From: Dehalococcoidia bacterium | GTDB lineage: Bacteria; Chloroflexota; Dehalococcoidia; GIF9; AB-539-J10 | DNA: 13,917 bases | NCBI GenBank assembly: GCA_003562555.1 | Contig: PWUO01000273.1 | Coordinates: 1 to 13,917 of the forward strand | Direction: 5' to 3' | In this document: positions 1-6,950 of the stretch, piece after piece | Position numbering within the stretch: the first letter of the stretch is position 1 | Layout of the letters: the number at the start of each line of letters is the position of its first letter | The notes under the pieces: model-generated | What the model saw: the letters and a program-made list of their open reading frames with translations, nothing else | What the model was told of the DNA's origin: nothing | Databases searched by the model: none | Translations under genes and position numbers: made by a program

Positions 1-778
1 ATTCCAGACCGTCGAGCGGGCGGCAGTTGACTACCTCGGCAACCTGGGTCCTCAGAAGCGGGCCTCCGATGAGGCGGCTGTTCTGAAATTCGTCCGCTGG
101 TTCGGCCGGCAGCGCGGCGTCCAGGCCATCAAGGCGCGGGACATCGACGCGTACTGTCAGACGATTCAGGCCAACGAATCCGGCGCGCTTCGAGGGTTTC
201 TCAGCTACACGTACAAGAAGGGACTCAGCGCCCGCGGCCTCGCTTCGCACGTGAAGTCCAAGAAGGAGCCGAAGGAACCGGCTCGGGTTGATGCCGGCGC
301 CATCGACCTTGTGGTGGTTACCGAGGAAGGGCTGCAGGCGCTTCGGGCAGAGCTCGATGACCTCAAGGAGCAGCGCGTGCTGGTGACTGAACAGATGCGG
401 AAGGCGGCCGCCGACAAGGACTTCCGCGAGAACGCGCCGCTTCAGGCCGCCCGCGAACAGAAGTCGCATATCGAAGGGCGCATCCTGGAGCTTGAGGCGA
501 CTATTGCATGCGCCACCACGGTCAACGGCAACGGCCGCAGCGCCGCCGTGTGCCTCGGCGACACGGTACATCTGAAGGACCTGGCAACCGACAACGCCAT
601 CACGTACAGACTGGTGGACAGCCACGAAGCCAGCCCTGCGAAGGGCAAGCTCTCGAGTTCCTCTCCTATCGGCCGCGCCATCATGGGAAAGCACGTCGGC
701 CAGGAGGTCGAGTTCTCCGCCCCTGCCGGGACCTTCAGATACCTGCTCGAGAAGATCGAGCCGCCTAAGAAGCGCTGA
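1..778 (+). CDS. Integrase-SAM-like domain fused to GreA/GreB-type elongation factor (5' partial)
   Basis: The frame is open from base 2 to the TGA at 776-778 with no in-frame ATG before 251, so the true start lies left of the window; 258 residues are visible. Residues about 5-84 resemble the helical core-binding (SAM-like) domain of tyrosine recombinases, with a pattern like KFVRWFGRQRG, then RDIDAY, then LRGFLSYTYKKGLSARGL. No recombinase catalytic domain follows. Residues about 101-258 form a full Gre factor: an N-terminal coiled coil, the tip DFREN with the two acidic residues (D140, E143) matching E. coli GreA D41 and E44, AAREQ plus EGRI, and a C-terminal domain with SSPIGRAIMGK. Gre factors bind the RNA polymerase secondary channel and stimulate cleavage of backtracked RNA. 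The GTG at 251 would give a 175-residue protein close to ordinary GreA size, but it has no Shine-Dalgarno and would cut off a coherent domain. The Gre assignment is firm; the role of the front domain is unknown. Confidence 0.85.
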   Translation, partial: FQTVERAAVDYLGNLGPQKRASDEAAVLKFVRWFGRQRGVQAIKARDIDAYCQTIQANESGALRGFLSYTYKKGLSARGLASHVKSKKEPKEPARVDAGAIDLVVVTEEGLQALRAELDDLKEQRVLVTEQMRKAAADKDFRENAPLQAAREQKSHIEGRILELEATIACATTVNGNGRSAAVCLGDTVHLKDLATDNAITYRLVDSHEASPAKGKLSSSSPIGRAIMGKHVGQEVEFSAPAGTFRYLLEKIEPPKKR

Positions 779-782
779 CACT

Positions 783-797
783 GCCCGCCCCGCGGGC
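783..797 (+). terminator. GC-rich hairpin just after the Gre-fusion gene
   Basis: GCCCGC (783-788), loop CCC, GCGGGC (792-797) is a perfect 6-bp all-GC stem starting five bases after the stop codon. The sequence after it (gcattccagc) has no U-tract, so it is not a classical intrinsic terminator. Position and stem strength make it a plausible end signal or 3' stabiliser. Confidence 0.4.
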
Positions 798-919
798 GCA
801 TTCCAGCAGGGGGCGGTTACCACGTCGATCCGGGAGTGCCAAGGGCGACACCGCGACTCCCTGCCAGCTCTGTTTACACGTGATGTCTCTCCCGTCGTGC
901 TGTCTTAAGCTTCCGCTGC

Positions 920-949
920 TTGTGACACCTGAGCCACATCCGGTATGAT
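920..949 (+). promoter_or_regulatory. Candidate sigma70-type promoter for the NSS transporter
   Basis: TTGTGA (920-925) and TATGAT (944-949) are separated by 18 bases, giving a start near 956 and a leader of about 125 bases. This lies in the 304-base gap 779-1082, which otherwise holds the hairpin at 783-797 and a possibly folded leader at 976-1048. I see no gene in that gap. Confidence 0.45.
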
Positions 950-975
950 GGTCACCAGTCATAGACAGTGGGAGA

Positions 976-1048
976 GCCTCGGGGCATCCCGCCCTTGGAC
1001 AGGCACATTAGCGGCACTGCTGCACTACTCACGGCGAATGCTGCAGCA
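976..1048 (+). other. Possible structured 5' leader of the NSS transporter
   Basis: Two inverted repeats follow one another. In the first, GCCT (976-979) pairs with AGGC (1001-1004) around an inner stem CGGG/CCCG with loop GCAT (980-991). In the second, TGCTGCA (1018-1024) pairs with TGCAGCA (1042-1048). I cannot match this to a known riboswitch class, and it could be chance pairing in GC-rich DNA. Confidence 0.2.
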
Positions 1049-1082
1049 CGTCACAGGCCATGTGTAATTTGAGACGTGGACT

Positions 1083-2447
1083 ATGGACCTCAAGAAGCCA
1101 GATATCCCTTCCGAGATAGAACACGTAGCGGAGAGCGTCCCTCCCCGGGCAGTCTGGACGTCACAGCGCGCGTACATTCTTGCCTCGATAGCCGGGGTGG
1201 TGGGTCTTGGTAACCTGTGGCGCTTCCCGTACATGACCGGAGAGAACGGCGGAGGCGTCTTTGTCCTCGCCTATGTGGTCTGCGCGCTCACGATCGGCCT
1301 TTCACTGCATGTCCTCGAGACCAGTGCCGGCAAGCTCGCGCAGGGAGGCCCTGTAGGTCTGTTCCGCAGGATCAACCAGAGATGGGGCCGCTGGTTCGGA
1401 TGGTTCCTGGTTGTGCTGGTGACGCTCATCATGAGCTACTACGTCGTCATCAGCGGCTGGACGCTGGGCTACGCGGTTGATTCCGTCCGCTTCGCTCTGA
1501 GTCCGTTCGACGAATTCACGGCCGGCTACAACTCCCTCTGGTACTTCCTTGCGACATCAGTCCTCGTGTTCTTCGTGCTGTTGCGCGGCATCGGTGGCCT
1601 CGAGCAGATGAGCAAGCTGCTGCTGCCGCTGCTCGTGGTGATCGTGGGTGGCCTGGCCATCTACGCTCAAACGCTTCCGGGCGCGGCCGAGGCGCGTCAG
1701 TTCTACTTCGGCGTGGATAGGCAGGCGCTGCTCGAGCCCCGGCTTTGGCGCATGGCGGCAGCACAGGCGTTTTACTCGCTGGGCGTGGGTCAGGGACTGC
1801 TGATCGCGTACGGCAGCTACTCTCCCAAGCACTTCAACAAGGTGCTGTCCTCCTCCGCAGTGGCGGCGACCAATACCAGCATATGCGTCCTGTCCGGCCT
1901 CATGGTGTTCCCGATCGTGTTCACCTTTGCCATTGCTCCCGACACCGGAAGTCATCTGTCCTTCGTCGCATTGCCACTGATGCTGGATCAGCTCCCGGGA
2001 GGGCCATTCATCGGCGTAGCCTTCTACGTCCTTCTGTTCGTGGCAGCGTTCACCTCCTGCGTTGGCGGAATGGCCGCCATACTCGCGCCCATGAAGGATC
2101 AGCTGCACCTGTCCAGGCGAAAGGCCGCGCTTGCGGTAACCGTCATCGTTACGGTGCTGGGAATACCCTCGGCACTCAGCTTCACACCAGTCGGTCTGAG
2201 CGTCGGCGGTGACCCGTTCCTGGATGTCATCGACAAAGCCACCGGATCCGGCGTGGTGATCGTGGCTGGTATCGTCGGTGCCGCACTGATCGCGTGGCTG
2301 CTGCCGCGAAAGCAGCTCCTCGAGGCAATCAACTCACCATCCAGGAGGCTCGGGCCAATCACAATCTCGCCGAGCTGGATCGTGGCGGTGGGCCGCTACC
2401 TGCCCATCGTCGCGCTGCTGGTGCTGCTGGTCACCTACCTGACCTGA
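1083..2447 (+). CDS. Sodium-dependent transporter, neurotransmitter:sodium symporter (NSS/SNF) family
   Basis: The 454-residue protein is almost wholly hydrophobic, with about 11-12 membrane segments, the usual size for bacterial NSS carriers of the LeuT fold. The first segment carries the family hallmark GLGNLWRFPY followed by ENGGG; its Asn and Arg match LeuT N27 (sodium site) and R30 (outer gate). The SYYVVISGWTLGYA stretch matches the third helix with the Tyr equivalent to LeuT Y108. The sixth-helix region reads FYSLGVGQGLLIAYGSY. Aligned by eye to LeuT, the ligand-contact positions F253, S256 and F259 become Tyr, Gly and Gln, so the substrate may differ from leucine-like amino acids. The family imports amino acids or related amines with sodium in the inner membrane. 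ATG 1083 is chosen because the family core begins soon after; only a weak GA-rich Shine-Dalgarno precedes it. It appears to be a single-gene unit. The substrate cannot be told from sequence. Confidence 0.9.
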   Translation: MDLKKPDIPSEIEHVAESVPPRAVWTSQRAYILASIAGVVGLGNLWRFPYMTGENGGGVFVLAYVVCALTIGLSLHVLETSAGKLAQGGPVGLFRRINQRWGRWFGWFLVVLVTLIMSYYVVISGWTLGYAVDSVRFALSPFDEFTAGYNSLWYFLATSVLVFFVLLRGIGGLEQMSKLLLPLLVVIVGGLAIYAQTLPGAAEARQFYFGVDRQALLEPRLWRMAAAQAFYSLGVGQGLLIAYGSYSPKHFNKVLSSSAVAATNTSICVLSGLMVFPIVFTFAIAPDTGSHLSFVALPLMLDQLPGGPFIGVAFYVLLFVAAFTSCVGGMAAILAPMKDQLHLSRRKAALAVTVIVTVLGIPSALSFTPVGLSVGGDPFLDVIDKATGSGVVIVAGIVGAALIAWLLPRKQLLEAINSPSRRLGPITISPSWIVAVGRYLPIVALLVLLVTYLT

Positions 2448-2461
2448 GACACCGGTGTGTC
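2448..2461 (+). terminator. Short hairpin directly behind the NSS transporter stop
   Basis: GACAC (2448-2452), loop CGGT, GTGTC (2457-2461) begins at the base after the TGA and contains the 10-base palindrome ACACCGGTGT. The stem is only 5 bp and no U-tract follows. A second dyad, CAGGT-G-ACCTG, lies at 2471-2481. This is weak evidence for a terminator; it could also be an operator for the next gene. Confidence 0.25.
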
Positions 2462-2539
2462 CGCGTAAGACAGGTGACCTGCTCCAGAATGAACGGGTGA
2501 GACCACCGTCGACGCTCGGTGCCATGACCCGGATTCTCC

Positions 2540-2568
2540 GTGACGCAGGAACACCCTTCTGCTAGAAT
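2540..2568 (+). promoter_or_regulatory. Candidate sigma70-type promoter for the MFS gene
   Basis: GTGACG (2540-2545) and TAGAAT (2563-2568) stand 17 bases apart, which predicts transcription from about 2575. These boxes lie inside the longest open frame (GTG 2540). If they are used, translation must begin downstream, at ATG 2600. Confidence 0.45.
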
Positions 2569-2599
2569 GCGCGAGCCTCGAGGCAGTCCTGCAACAACG

Positions 2600-3868
2600 A
2601 TGCCGCGCACGCACGAGCCACGCATCTTCTATGGCTACTATCTTGTGGCCGTGACCTTCCTCTTCATGCTGCTCTCCTTCGGCTGCGGCTCCTTCGTGTT
2701 CAGTCTCTTCGTGAAACCGCTGGAAGCCTCACTGGGATGGGCGCGGGGCCACGTGATGGTGGGATTCACCATCTACTTCATTGTGATGGGGCTCACGTCG
2801 CCACTGATAGGGCGCATCGTTGACAGGCACGGCCCCAGGAGGGTCATACCGTTCGGCGCACTTGTAATGGGCCTGGGATTCGTGCTTGCAAGCCGGACCA
2901 ACGACCTCGCGCTGTACTACGCCGCCTACGTCGTCATCGGCAGCGGCTCAGCAGGCATGGGAATCGTTCCCTGCAGCGCCGTCATATCTAACTGGTTCAA
3001 GCGACGGAGAGGAGCGGCGTTAGGTATTATGTCCGCTGGAATGGGCGCGGGCGGAGTAGTCATGGCGCCCGTTGTGGCGCACCTCCTGGTGGCATTCGAC
3101 TGGCGCACCGCGTATCTCGCGATGGGTATCATCATCTGTGCAGTTACGATACCACTGTCCCTGGCATTCATCAGAACCAGGCCTGCTGATATGGGACTGT
3201 ATCCAGATGGCGACACAGCGGACATGGAGATTCCGCGCGACGGATCTCCATCTCACGTGGAACAACAGGGCATATCCCTGAGACAGGCAGCGACAACAAC
3301 GGCCATATGGCTCATCGGCGTCTCGTTCTTCGTGAGCGGCTTCAGCAACACGGGTGCGCTGCACGCCCCTGTTCCCTTTCTCGAGGACATAGGCTTCCCG
3401 ACTGCGACCGCCGCGGCCGCGCTGGGCACGCTGGGCCTCGGGAGCGCCACCGGCAAGGTGTTCTTCGGGTGGCTATGCGACCGTATTCCACCAAGGAGGG
3501 CATCGGCCATCGGTTTGCTGCTCCAGCTCTCCGGAATTCTCGTATTGCTTACTATACGGGCCGATTCGCCGGAGGCGTCAATCTGGGCGTACGCACTGCT
3601 GCTCGGCTTTGGACTTGGCAGCTGGCTGCCTACCATGTCAATGCTGGTCAGTACGACGTTCGGACTGGCCTACTACGGCTCGGTATTCGGCCTCATCGCA
3701 TTCCTGGAGAGCGCAGGAACATCGCTCGGCCCCCTGTTCGCAGGCCTGATGTTCGACGCCACCGGCACGTACTACTACGCTTTTGTGACGTTTGCGGCAC
3801 TCTACGCCATCGCCATCCCCGCCGTTCTCCTGGTCCGCCGTCCCCACCGCACTCCGACCGCAGGGTGA
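2600..3868 (+). CDS. MFS transporter, monocarboxylate / oxalate:formate antiporter-like
   Basis: The 422-residue protein has about 12 membrane segments in two halves joined by a polar loop (around residues 197-235, with PADMGLYPDG). Residues 9-12 (IFYGYY) just before helix 1, GRIVDRHGPRRV between helices 2 and 3 (the MFS signature loop), and NWFKRRRGAALG before helix 5 are typical of the OFA/monocarboxylate-porter branch of the major facilitator superfamily. Such proteins move small organic anions across the inner membrane; the actual substrate is not readable. The frame stays open back to GTG 2540 (20 more residues), but that stretch is polar and unlike the family N-terminus, and a promoter-like -10 box falls inside it, so ATG 2600 is preferred. 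ATG 2567 is a further in-frame option. No strong Shine-Dalgarno is visible. Confidence 0.88.
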   Translation: MPRTHEPRIFYGYYLVAVTFLFMLLSFGCGSFVFSLFVKPLEASLGWARGHVMVGFTIYFIVMGLTSPLIGRIVDRHGPRRVIPFGALVMGLGFVLASRTNDLALYYAAYVVIGSGSAGMGIVPCSAVISNWFKRRRGAALGIMSAGMGAGGVVMAPVVAHLLVAFDWRTAYLAMGIIICAVTIPLSLAFIRTRPADMGLYPDGDTADMEIPRDGSPSHVEQQGISLRQAATTTAIWLIGVSFFVSGFSNTGALHAPVPFLEDIGFPTATAAAALGTLGLGSATGKVFFGWLCDRIPPRRASAIGLLLQLSGILVLLTIRADSPEASIWAYALLLGFGLGSWLPTMSMLVSTTFGLAYYGSVFGLIAFLESAGTSLGPLFAGLMFDATGTYYYAFVTFAALYAIAIPAVLLVRRPHRTPTAG

Positions 3869-3905
3869 TGAGCAGGCGATTCCCCGGACCTCCTGACCAC
3901 AGGTG

Positions 3906-3945
3906 TCATGCAAAGCGACGACGATGTCGGCCGCGCCCTGCATGA
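3906..3945. repeat. 7-bp inverted repeat upstream of rlmN
   Basis: TCATGCA (3906-3912) and TGCATGA (3939-3945) are perfect reverse complements 26 bases apart. A smaller stem, CGAC-gat-GTCG, lies in the loop. The right arm ends two bases before the candidate -10 box of rlmN. It could be an operator, or a terminator-like fold for the upstream MFS gene; no U-tract follows. Confidence 0.3.
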
Positions 3946-3947
3946 GG

Positions 3948-3953
3948 TATCAT
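3948..3953 (+). promoter_or_regulatory. Possible -10 box (TATCAT) for rlmN
   Basis: TATCAT lies 55 bases before the GTG start and 61 before the ATG start of rlmN, in the 140-base gap after the MFS gene. No good -35 box stands 16-18 bases upstream. Confidence 0.25.
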
Positions 3954-4008
3954 TAGAGTCGTCTTCAGGCCGTTTCCTCCATACGAAGAGATCCGCCACA
4001 GTGTGATC

Positions 4009-5070
4009 ATGCCAACGCTACTGGGATTGAACACGGACGAGTTGCGCGCCCTGGCCCAACGCGAGGGACAGGCGGCGTATCGTGGCGACCAGATTGCCAC
4101 GTGGCTGTACAAGTACGGCGTGGACAGCTTCTCCCTGATGAACAATCTGCCCGAGCCGTTTCGCGCCAGACTGGAGCAATCACATCAGGTCGGCCGCGCA
4201 CACGTGATCACAGAACAACGCAGCAAAGACGGGACGGTGAAGCTGCTGCTGGGATTGCACGATGGCGCGACAGTGGAAACGGTGGGTTTGCCCTATGCGG
4301 ACCGGATGAGCTGCTGCGTCTCAACTCAGGTGGGCTGCCCAATCGGCTGCGTGTTCTGCGCGACCGGCCTGAGCGGATTTGCGCGGAATCTCACCGCAGG
4401 AGAGATGGTGGGACAGGTGCTCGCGGTTCAGGAGGCCGCGGAGGTGAAAGCCATGGCGAGCAACAGGTCCAACCGAATCGACCACGTCACCTTCATGGGG
4501 ATGGGCGAACCACTACTCAACTACGAGGCAACCCTCAAAGCAGCCCACCTCCTGAACCGCGAGGTGGGCATCGCCATGCGGCATCTCACCATCAGCACCG
4601 CGGGTCTCGTTCCCGAAATCCGCAGATTGGCGCAGGAGCAACTGCAACTTACCCTCGCAGTCTCACTGCATGCGCCCACAGATGAACTCCGCAGCCAACT
4701 CATGCCCGGGATGACCACGTGGAGCGTGGCGGAGATCATCGAGGCCTGCCATGAGTACGTTATGTGGACCAGGAGGCGCGTGACGTTCGAGTACTGCCTT
4801 CTTGATGGAATCAACGACGGCGTTGCCGCGGCACAGGAACTGGCACACATACTTCACGGCCTGAATTGCCATGCAAATCTGATTTCGTTCAACCCGATCG
4901 GCGGATCACGATATCGCCCCCCGCCACGAGAACGGGTCACGGCGTTCCGCGAGGTTCTGGAAAGCGCAGGCATCCAGGTCACCCAGCGCGTGGAGCGAGG
5001 CTCGGATATCGATGCTGCCTGTGGTCAGTTGCGACAGCGCGCAGATGGAACTGGACTCGTCTCGCCATAG
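4009..5070 (+). CDS. rlmN: 23S rRNA (adenine(2503)-C(2))-methyltransferase RlmN
   Basis: This radical-SAM enzyme methylates C2 of adenosine 2503 in 23S rRNA and, in E. coli, A37 of some tRNAs. From ATG 4009 the product is 353 residues, normal for RlmN. The cluster motif C110-x3-C114-x2-C117 (GCPIGCVFCATG) binds the 4Fe-4S/SAM centre, and a Cys pair just before it (102-103) covers the position of E. coli C118. FMGMGEPLLNY is the GEP motif of the SAM site. Near the end, DIDAACGQL holds C338, equivalent to the methyl-carrying C355 of E. coli RlmN. The N-terminal RNA-binding part (residues about 1-90) has the usual RGDQIATWLYKYG. All catalytic residues are present, so this is RlmN and not an inactive relative; Cfr is less likely given the ordinary RlmN architecture. 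GTG at 4003 is an equally possible start, adding two residues. Confidence 0.95.
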   Translation: MPTLLGLNTDELRALAQREGQAAYRGDQIATWLYKYGVDSFSLMNNLPEPFRARLEQSHQVGRAHVITEQRSKDGTVKLLLGLHDGATVETVGLPYADRMSCCVSTQVGCPIGCVFCATGLSGFARNLTAGEMVGQVLAVQEAAEVKAMASNRSNRIDHVTFMGMGEPLLNYEATLKAAHLLNREVGIAMRHLTISTAGLVPEIRRLAQEQLQLTLAVSLHAPTDELRSQLMPGMTTWSVAEIIEACHEYVMWTRRRVTFEYCLLDGINDGVAAAQELAHILHGLNCHANLISFNPIGGSRYRPPPRERVTAFREVLESAGIQVTQRVERGSDIDAACGQLRQRADGTGLVSP

Positions 5071-5103
5071 CACTCCCTGCCCGGCCAAGAACCACGAGTC
5101 GGT

Positions 5104-5109
5104 TATACT
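5104..5109 (+). promoter_or_regulatory. Possible -10 box (TATACT) for the PP-loop gene
   Basis: TATACT matches the consensus at five of six positions and lies 49 bases before ATG 5158, in the short gap after rlmN. No -35 box is recognisable at normal spacing. Confidence 0.35.
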
Positions 5110-5157
5110 GTTGTTCTGTTCGCGCCACACATGACCTCGCGGCGCAGACTTACGGTT

Positions 5158-6135
5158 ATGCACGCAAGAGCTGTGGCGCTTCTGTCAGGAGGACTTGACT
5201 CCATCCTTGCCGTCCGCATGATGCAGGAGCAGGACGTGGAGGTAGTCGGCCTGAATATCATGCTGCCATTCGTTCGGAAGTCGCCCGAGACGCCGGAGGC
5301 TGCTGCTGCCTGGCTCGGAATTCGCCTGGTGAAGGAACAAGTACATGACGATTACATCACCGTCCTGCGGCGTCCCCGATACGGGTATGGCAAAGGCTTC
5401 AATCCCTGCATCGACTGCCGCATCTACATGCTCGGCATGGCCCGGCGCTTGATGCAGCAGGAACAGGCCAGCTTCGTGGTTACCGGTGACGTGCTGAAGC
5501 AAAGGCCAAAGAGCCAGACGCCCCACGCTCTGAAGATCGAGGATGAACTATCCGGACTTGACGGACTGATCGTGCGACCACTCAGTGCCCTCGTCCTCAA
5601 GCCTACGGTGCCTGAACAGAACGGGCTGGTGGACCGGCGCAGGCTGCTCGGGCTCACAGGGCGTAGCCGCCGCACGCAGCTTGAAATGGCGGAACGATAC
5701 GGTTTGCAGGCTTTCAGCACACCTGCTGGTGGCTGTCCCCTCACGTTCAGAGAGTTTGGCGGCAAAGTCCGCTCACTCATCTCACACATGCGCGAGGTGA
5801 CGCCGGATGACCTTTCGCTCCTGATTGTAGGACGACACTTCTACCGGAACGGCGCACATATCGTACTGGGTAGAAACCGGTCACAGAACAACGCCCTGCG
5901 CAGAGCGTGCACTTCCCGGGATGCCATAGTGCAGGTCACTGCACACCCGGGACCGGTGACGCTCCTCCGCGGCGACCTGAGCTGGAACACTCTACTGGCA
6001 GCAGCACGACTCTCGGCGGCCTACTCCAACGTCCCGTCAGATGCAGTTGTTCCCGTCGAGTTCTTCACGCCCGAGGAAACGGGGACTCTGCTCATCGAAC
6101 CGTGGGACGGACCGCTCCAACACACTCCCACGTAG
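5158..6135 (+). CDS. PP-loop ATPase with NFACT-R-like C-terminus, tRNA thiolation-type protein
   Basis: From ATG 5158 the protein has 325 residues. Residues 10-15 are the PP-loop SGGLDS, which binds ATP in adenylating enzymes such as MnmA, ThiI and TtcA. Further motifs are YGYGKGFNPCIDC (76-87, with the CxxC pair C84/C87), VTGDVLKQRPKSQ (108-120), RPLSALVLKPT (140-150), GRSRRTQ (168-174) and PAGGCPLT (189-196, C193). This order is that of a family often annotated as predicted tRNA(5-methylaminomethyl-2-thiouridylate)-methyltransferase with PP-loop ATPase domain. The last ~110 residues (VGRHFYRNGAHIVLGRNRSQNN, then a PGPV turn) look like the NFACT-R/DUF814 RNA-binding fold. A role in sulfur transfer to tRNA or a related adenylation is inferred; the exact product is not known to me. 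The frame is open back to ATG 5131, adding nine residues of little family character. Confidence 0.82.
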   Translation: MHARAVALLSGGLDSILAVRMMQEQDVEVVGLNIMLPFVRKSPETPEAAAAWLGIRLVKEQVHDDYITVLRRPRYGYGKGFNPCIDCRIYMLGMARRLMQQEQASFVVTGDVLKQRPKSQTPHALKIEDELSGLDGLIVRPLSALVLKPTVPEQNGLVDRRRLLGLTGRSRRTQLEMAERYGLQAFSTPAGGCPLTFREFGGKVRSLISHMREVTPDDLSLLIVGRHFYRNGAHIVLGRNRSQNNALRRACTSRDAIVQVTAHPGPVTLLRGDLSWNTLLAAARLSAAYSNVPSDAVVPVEFFTPEETGTLLIEPWDGPLQHTPT

Positions 6136-6169
6136 TATCGCTGACTGCAAGACAGCCCATGAAGATACG

Positions 6170-6190
6170 GGCAGCGTGCGTTCTGCTGCC
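6170..6190. terminator. Hairpin in the convergent gap between the PP-loop gene and the cupin gene
   Basis: GGCAGC (6170-6175) and GCTGCC (6185-6190) form a perfect 6-bp stem with a 9-base loop, 35 bases after the PP-loop stop. No U-tract follows on either strand. A weaker stem, AGACA-agtg-TGTCT, lies further on in the same 137-base gap. A bidirectional end signal is possible but unproven. Confidence 0.3.
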
Positions 6191-6272
6191 ACGTGGTTCA
6201 TGGATCGCAGCGCCGGCAGACGGTCACCAGAGACAAGTGTGTCTGTTGCGGCGCCAATTCACCACCGTGCTC

Positions 6273-6662
6273 CTACTTGTTCCCACGAATCTTTGCGAGG
6301 AGGTCTGTCCTCGGCGGCGTGAATATGTCCAGCACCCGCGCGCCGTTAGGTCCAACGTACGCACCATGTTCGACGTTCGCACGGAACACCAGGACGTCGT
6401 TTTCCTTAACCGGGTAGATCTTGCCCTCGACGACGAAATCTGCCTCGCCTTTGAGAATAATCATTACCTGCTCAGTGTTCTCGTGCCGATGGGGATCCGC
6501 ATAGCTGTTGGCGGGCATGTCGACGAAGCTGAGCATGATCTTTTCACCGAGAAGTATATTTGCCTCTCCATGACTGCCGAGATCCACGGCATGACCGCGG
6601 CCAATATGCATCACCAGTTCTTCGTACTCTTCCTTGTTCGCGAGGGGTTCCTTTCGTTCCAT
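6273..6662 (-). CDS. Single-domain cupin protein
   Basis: This 129-residue protein is one small beta-barrel of the Cupin_2 type. Motif 1 is PHRHENTEQVMIILKG, giving the metal-ligand candidates H58, H60 and E64; motif 2 is ENDVLVFRANVEHG with H99 as the fourth ligand. All four metal-binding positions are present, so a metal-binding fold is likely. Cupins of this size range from dioxygenases and isomerases to sugar- or ligand-binding regulators, and nothing here chooses among them. The start is well supported: AGGAGG stands at 6670-6675, seven bases upstream. It is transcribed away from the unrecognised 409-residue gene, and the two share a 288-base control region. It ends convergently with the PP-loop gene. 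Confidence 0.88.
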   Translation of the reverse strand: MERKEPLANKEEYEELVMHIGRGHAVDLGSHGEANILLGEKIMLSFVDMPANSYADPHRHENTEQVMIILKGEADFVVEGKIYPVKENDVLVFRANVEHGAYVGPNGARVLDIFTPPRTDLLAKIRGNK

Positions 6663-6706
6663 ACTTGCACCTCCTGCGTTGCTGCCACGCGCACGTGTAC
6701 TTGAGT

Positions 6707-6735
6707 ATCTTACACGGCACTGAACTGTTTCCCAA
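6707..6735 (-). promoter_or_regulatory. Candidate promoter of the cupin gene, with overlapping dyad
   Basis: Read on the - strand, TTGGGA (6735-6730) and TAAGAT (6712-6707) are 17 bases apart, and a start near 6700 gives a leader of about 40 bases to the ATG. The dyad CTGTT-tccc-AACAG (6725-6738) covers the -35 box and could be a repressor site. Confidence 0.35.
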
Positions 6736-6865
6736 CAGGGTAAGCGCCAAGTGCGAGCACCAATGTCGTCGATCTGTGACAGGTCAGCTACTGCAGCGGT
6801 GTTCCATGGACCGGTGCACCTGCACCTACACTGCCCTCCGAAACCACTATCGATCCTGGACGCCA

Positions 6866-6884
6866 GATGGCATACTACGCCATC
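6866..6884. promoter_or_regulatory. Operator-like dyad upstream of the 6951 gene
   Basis: GATGGC (6866-6871), spacer ATACTAC, GCCATC (6879-6884) is a perfect 6-bp inverted repeat with a 7-base AT-rich centre. It is located 67 bases before the start of the downstream gene in the shared divergent region. It fits the layout of a dimeric regulator site, but the factor is unknown. Confidence 0.25.
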
Positions 6885-6950
6885 AACGGTTTATTAAGCC
6901 GCTGGCTCGCACCGTCACGTAACGATGGTAGCGAGAGAGGGAGATCTCAC

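Noticed and set aside
251..778. GTG 251 as start of an ordinary GreA
   Set aside because: The frame stays open to the window edge with a coherent domain before this codon, and no ribosome site precedes the GTG.
976..1004. Glycine-riboswitch-like string GGGAGAGCC...GGACAGGC in the NSS leader
   Set aside because: The order and spacing of the conserved glycine-aptamer segments are not met; only short similarity remains.
5907..6704. 265-codon + frame across the PP-loop end and the cupin gene
   Set aside because: It runs antisense to a cupin with intact metal motifs and perfect Shine-Dalgarno, and in another frame over the PP-loop C-terminus; no family character is visible.
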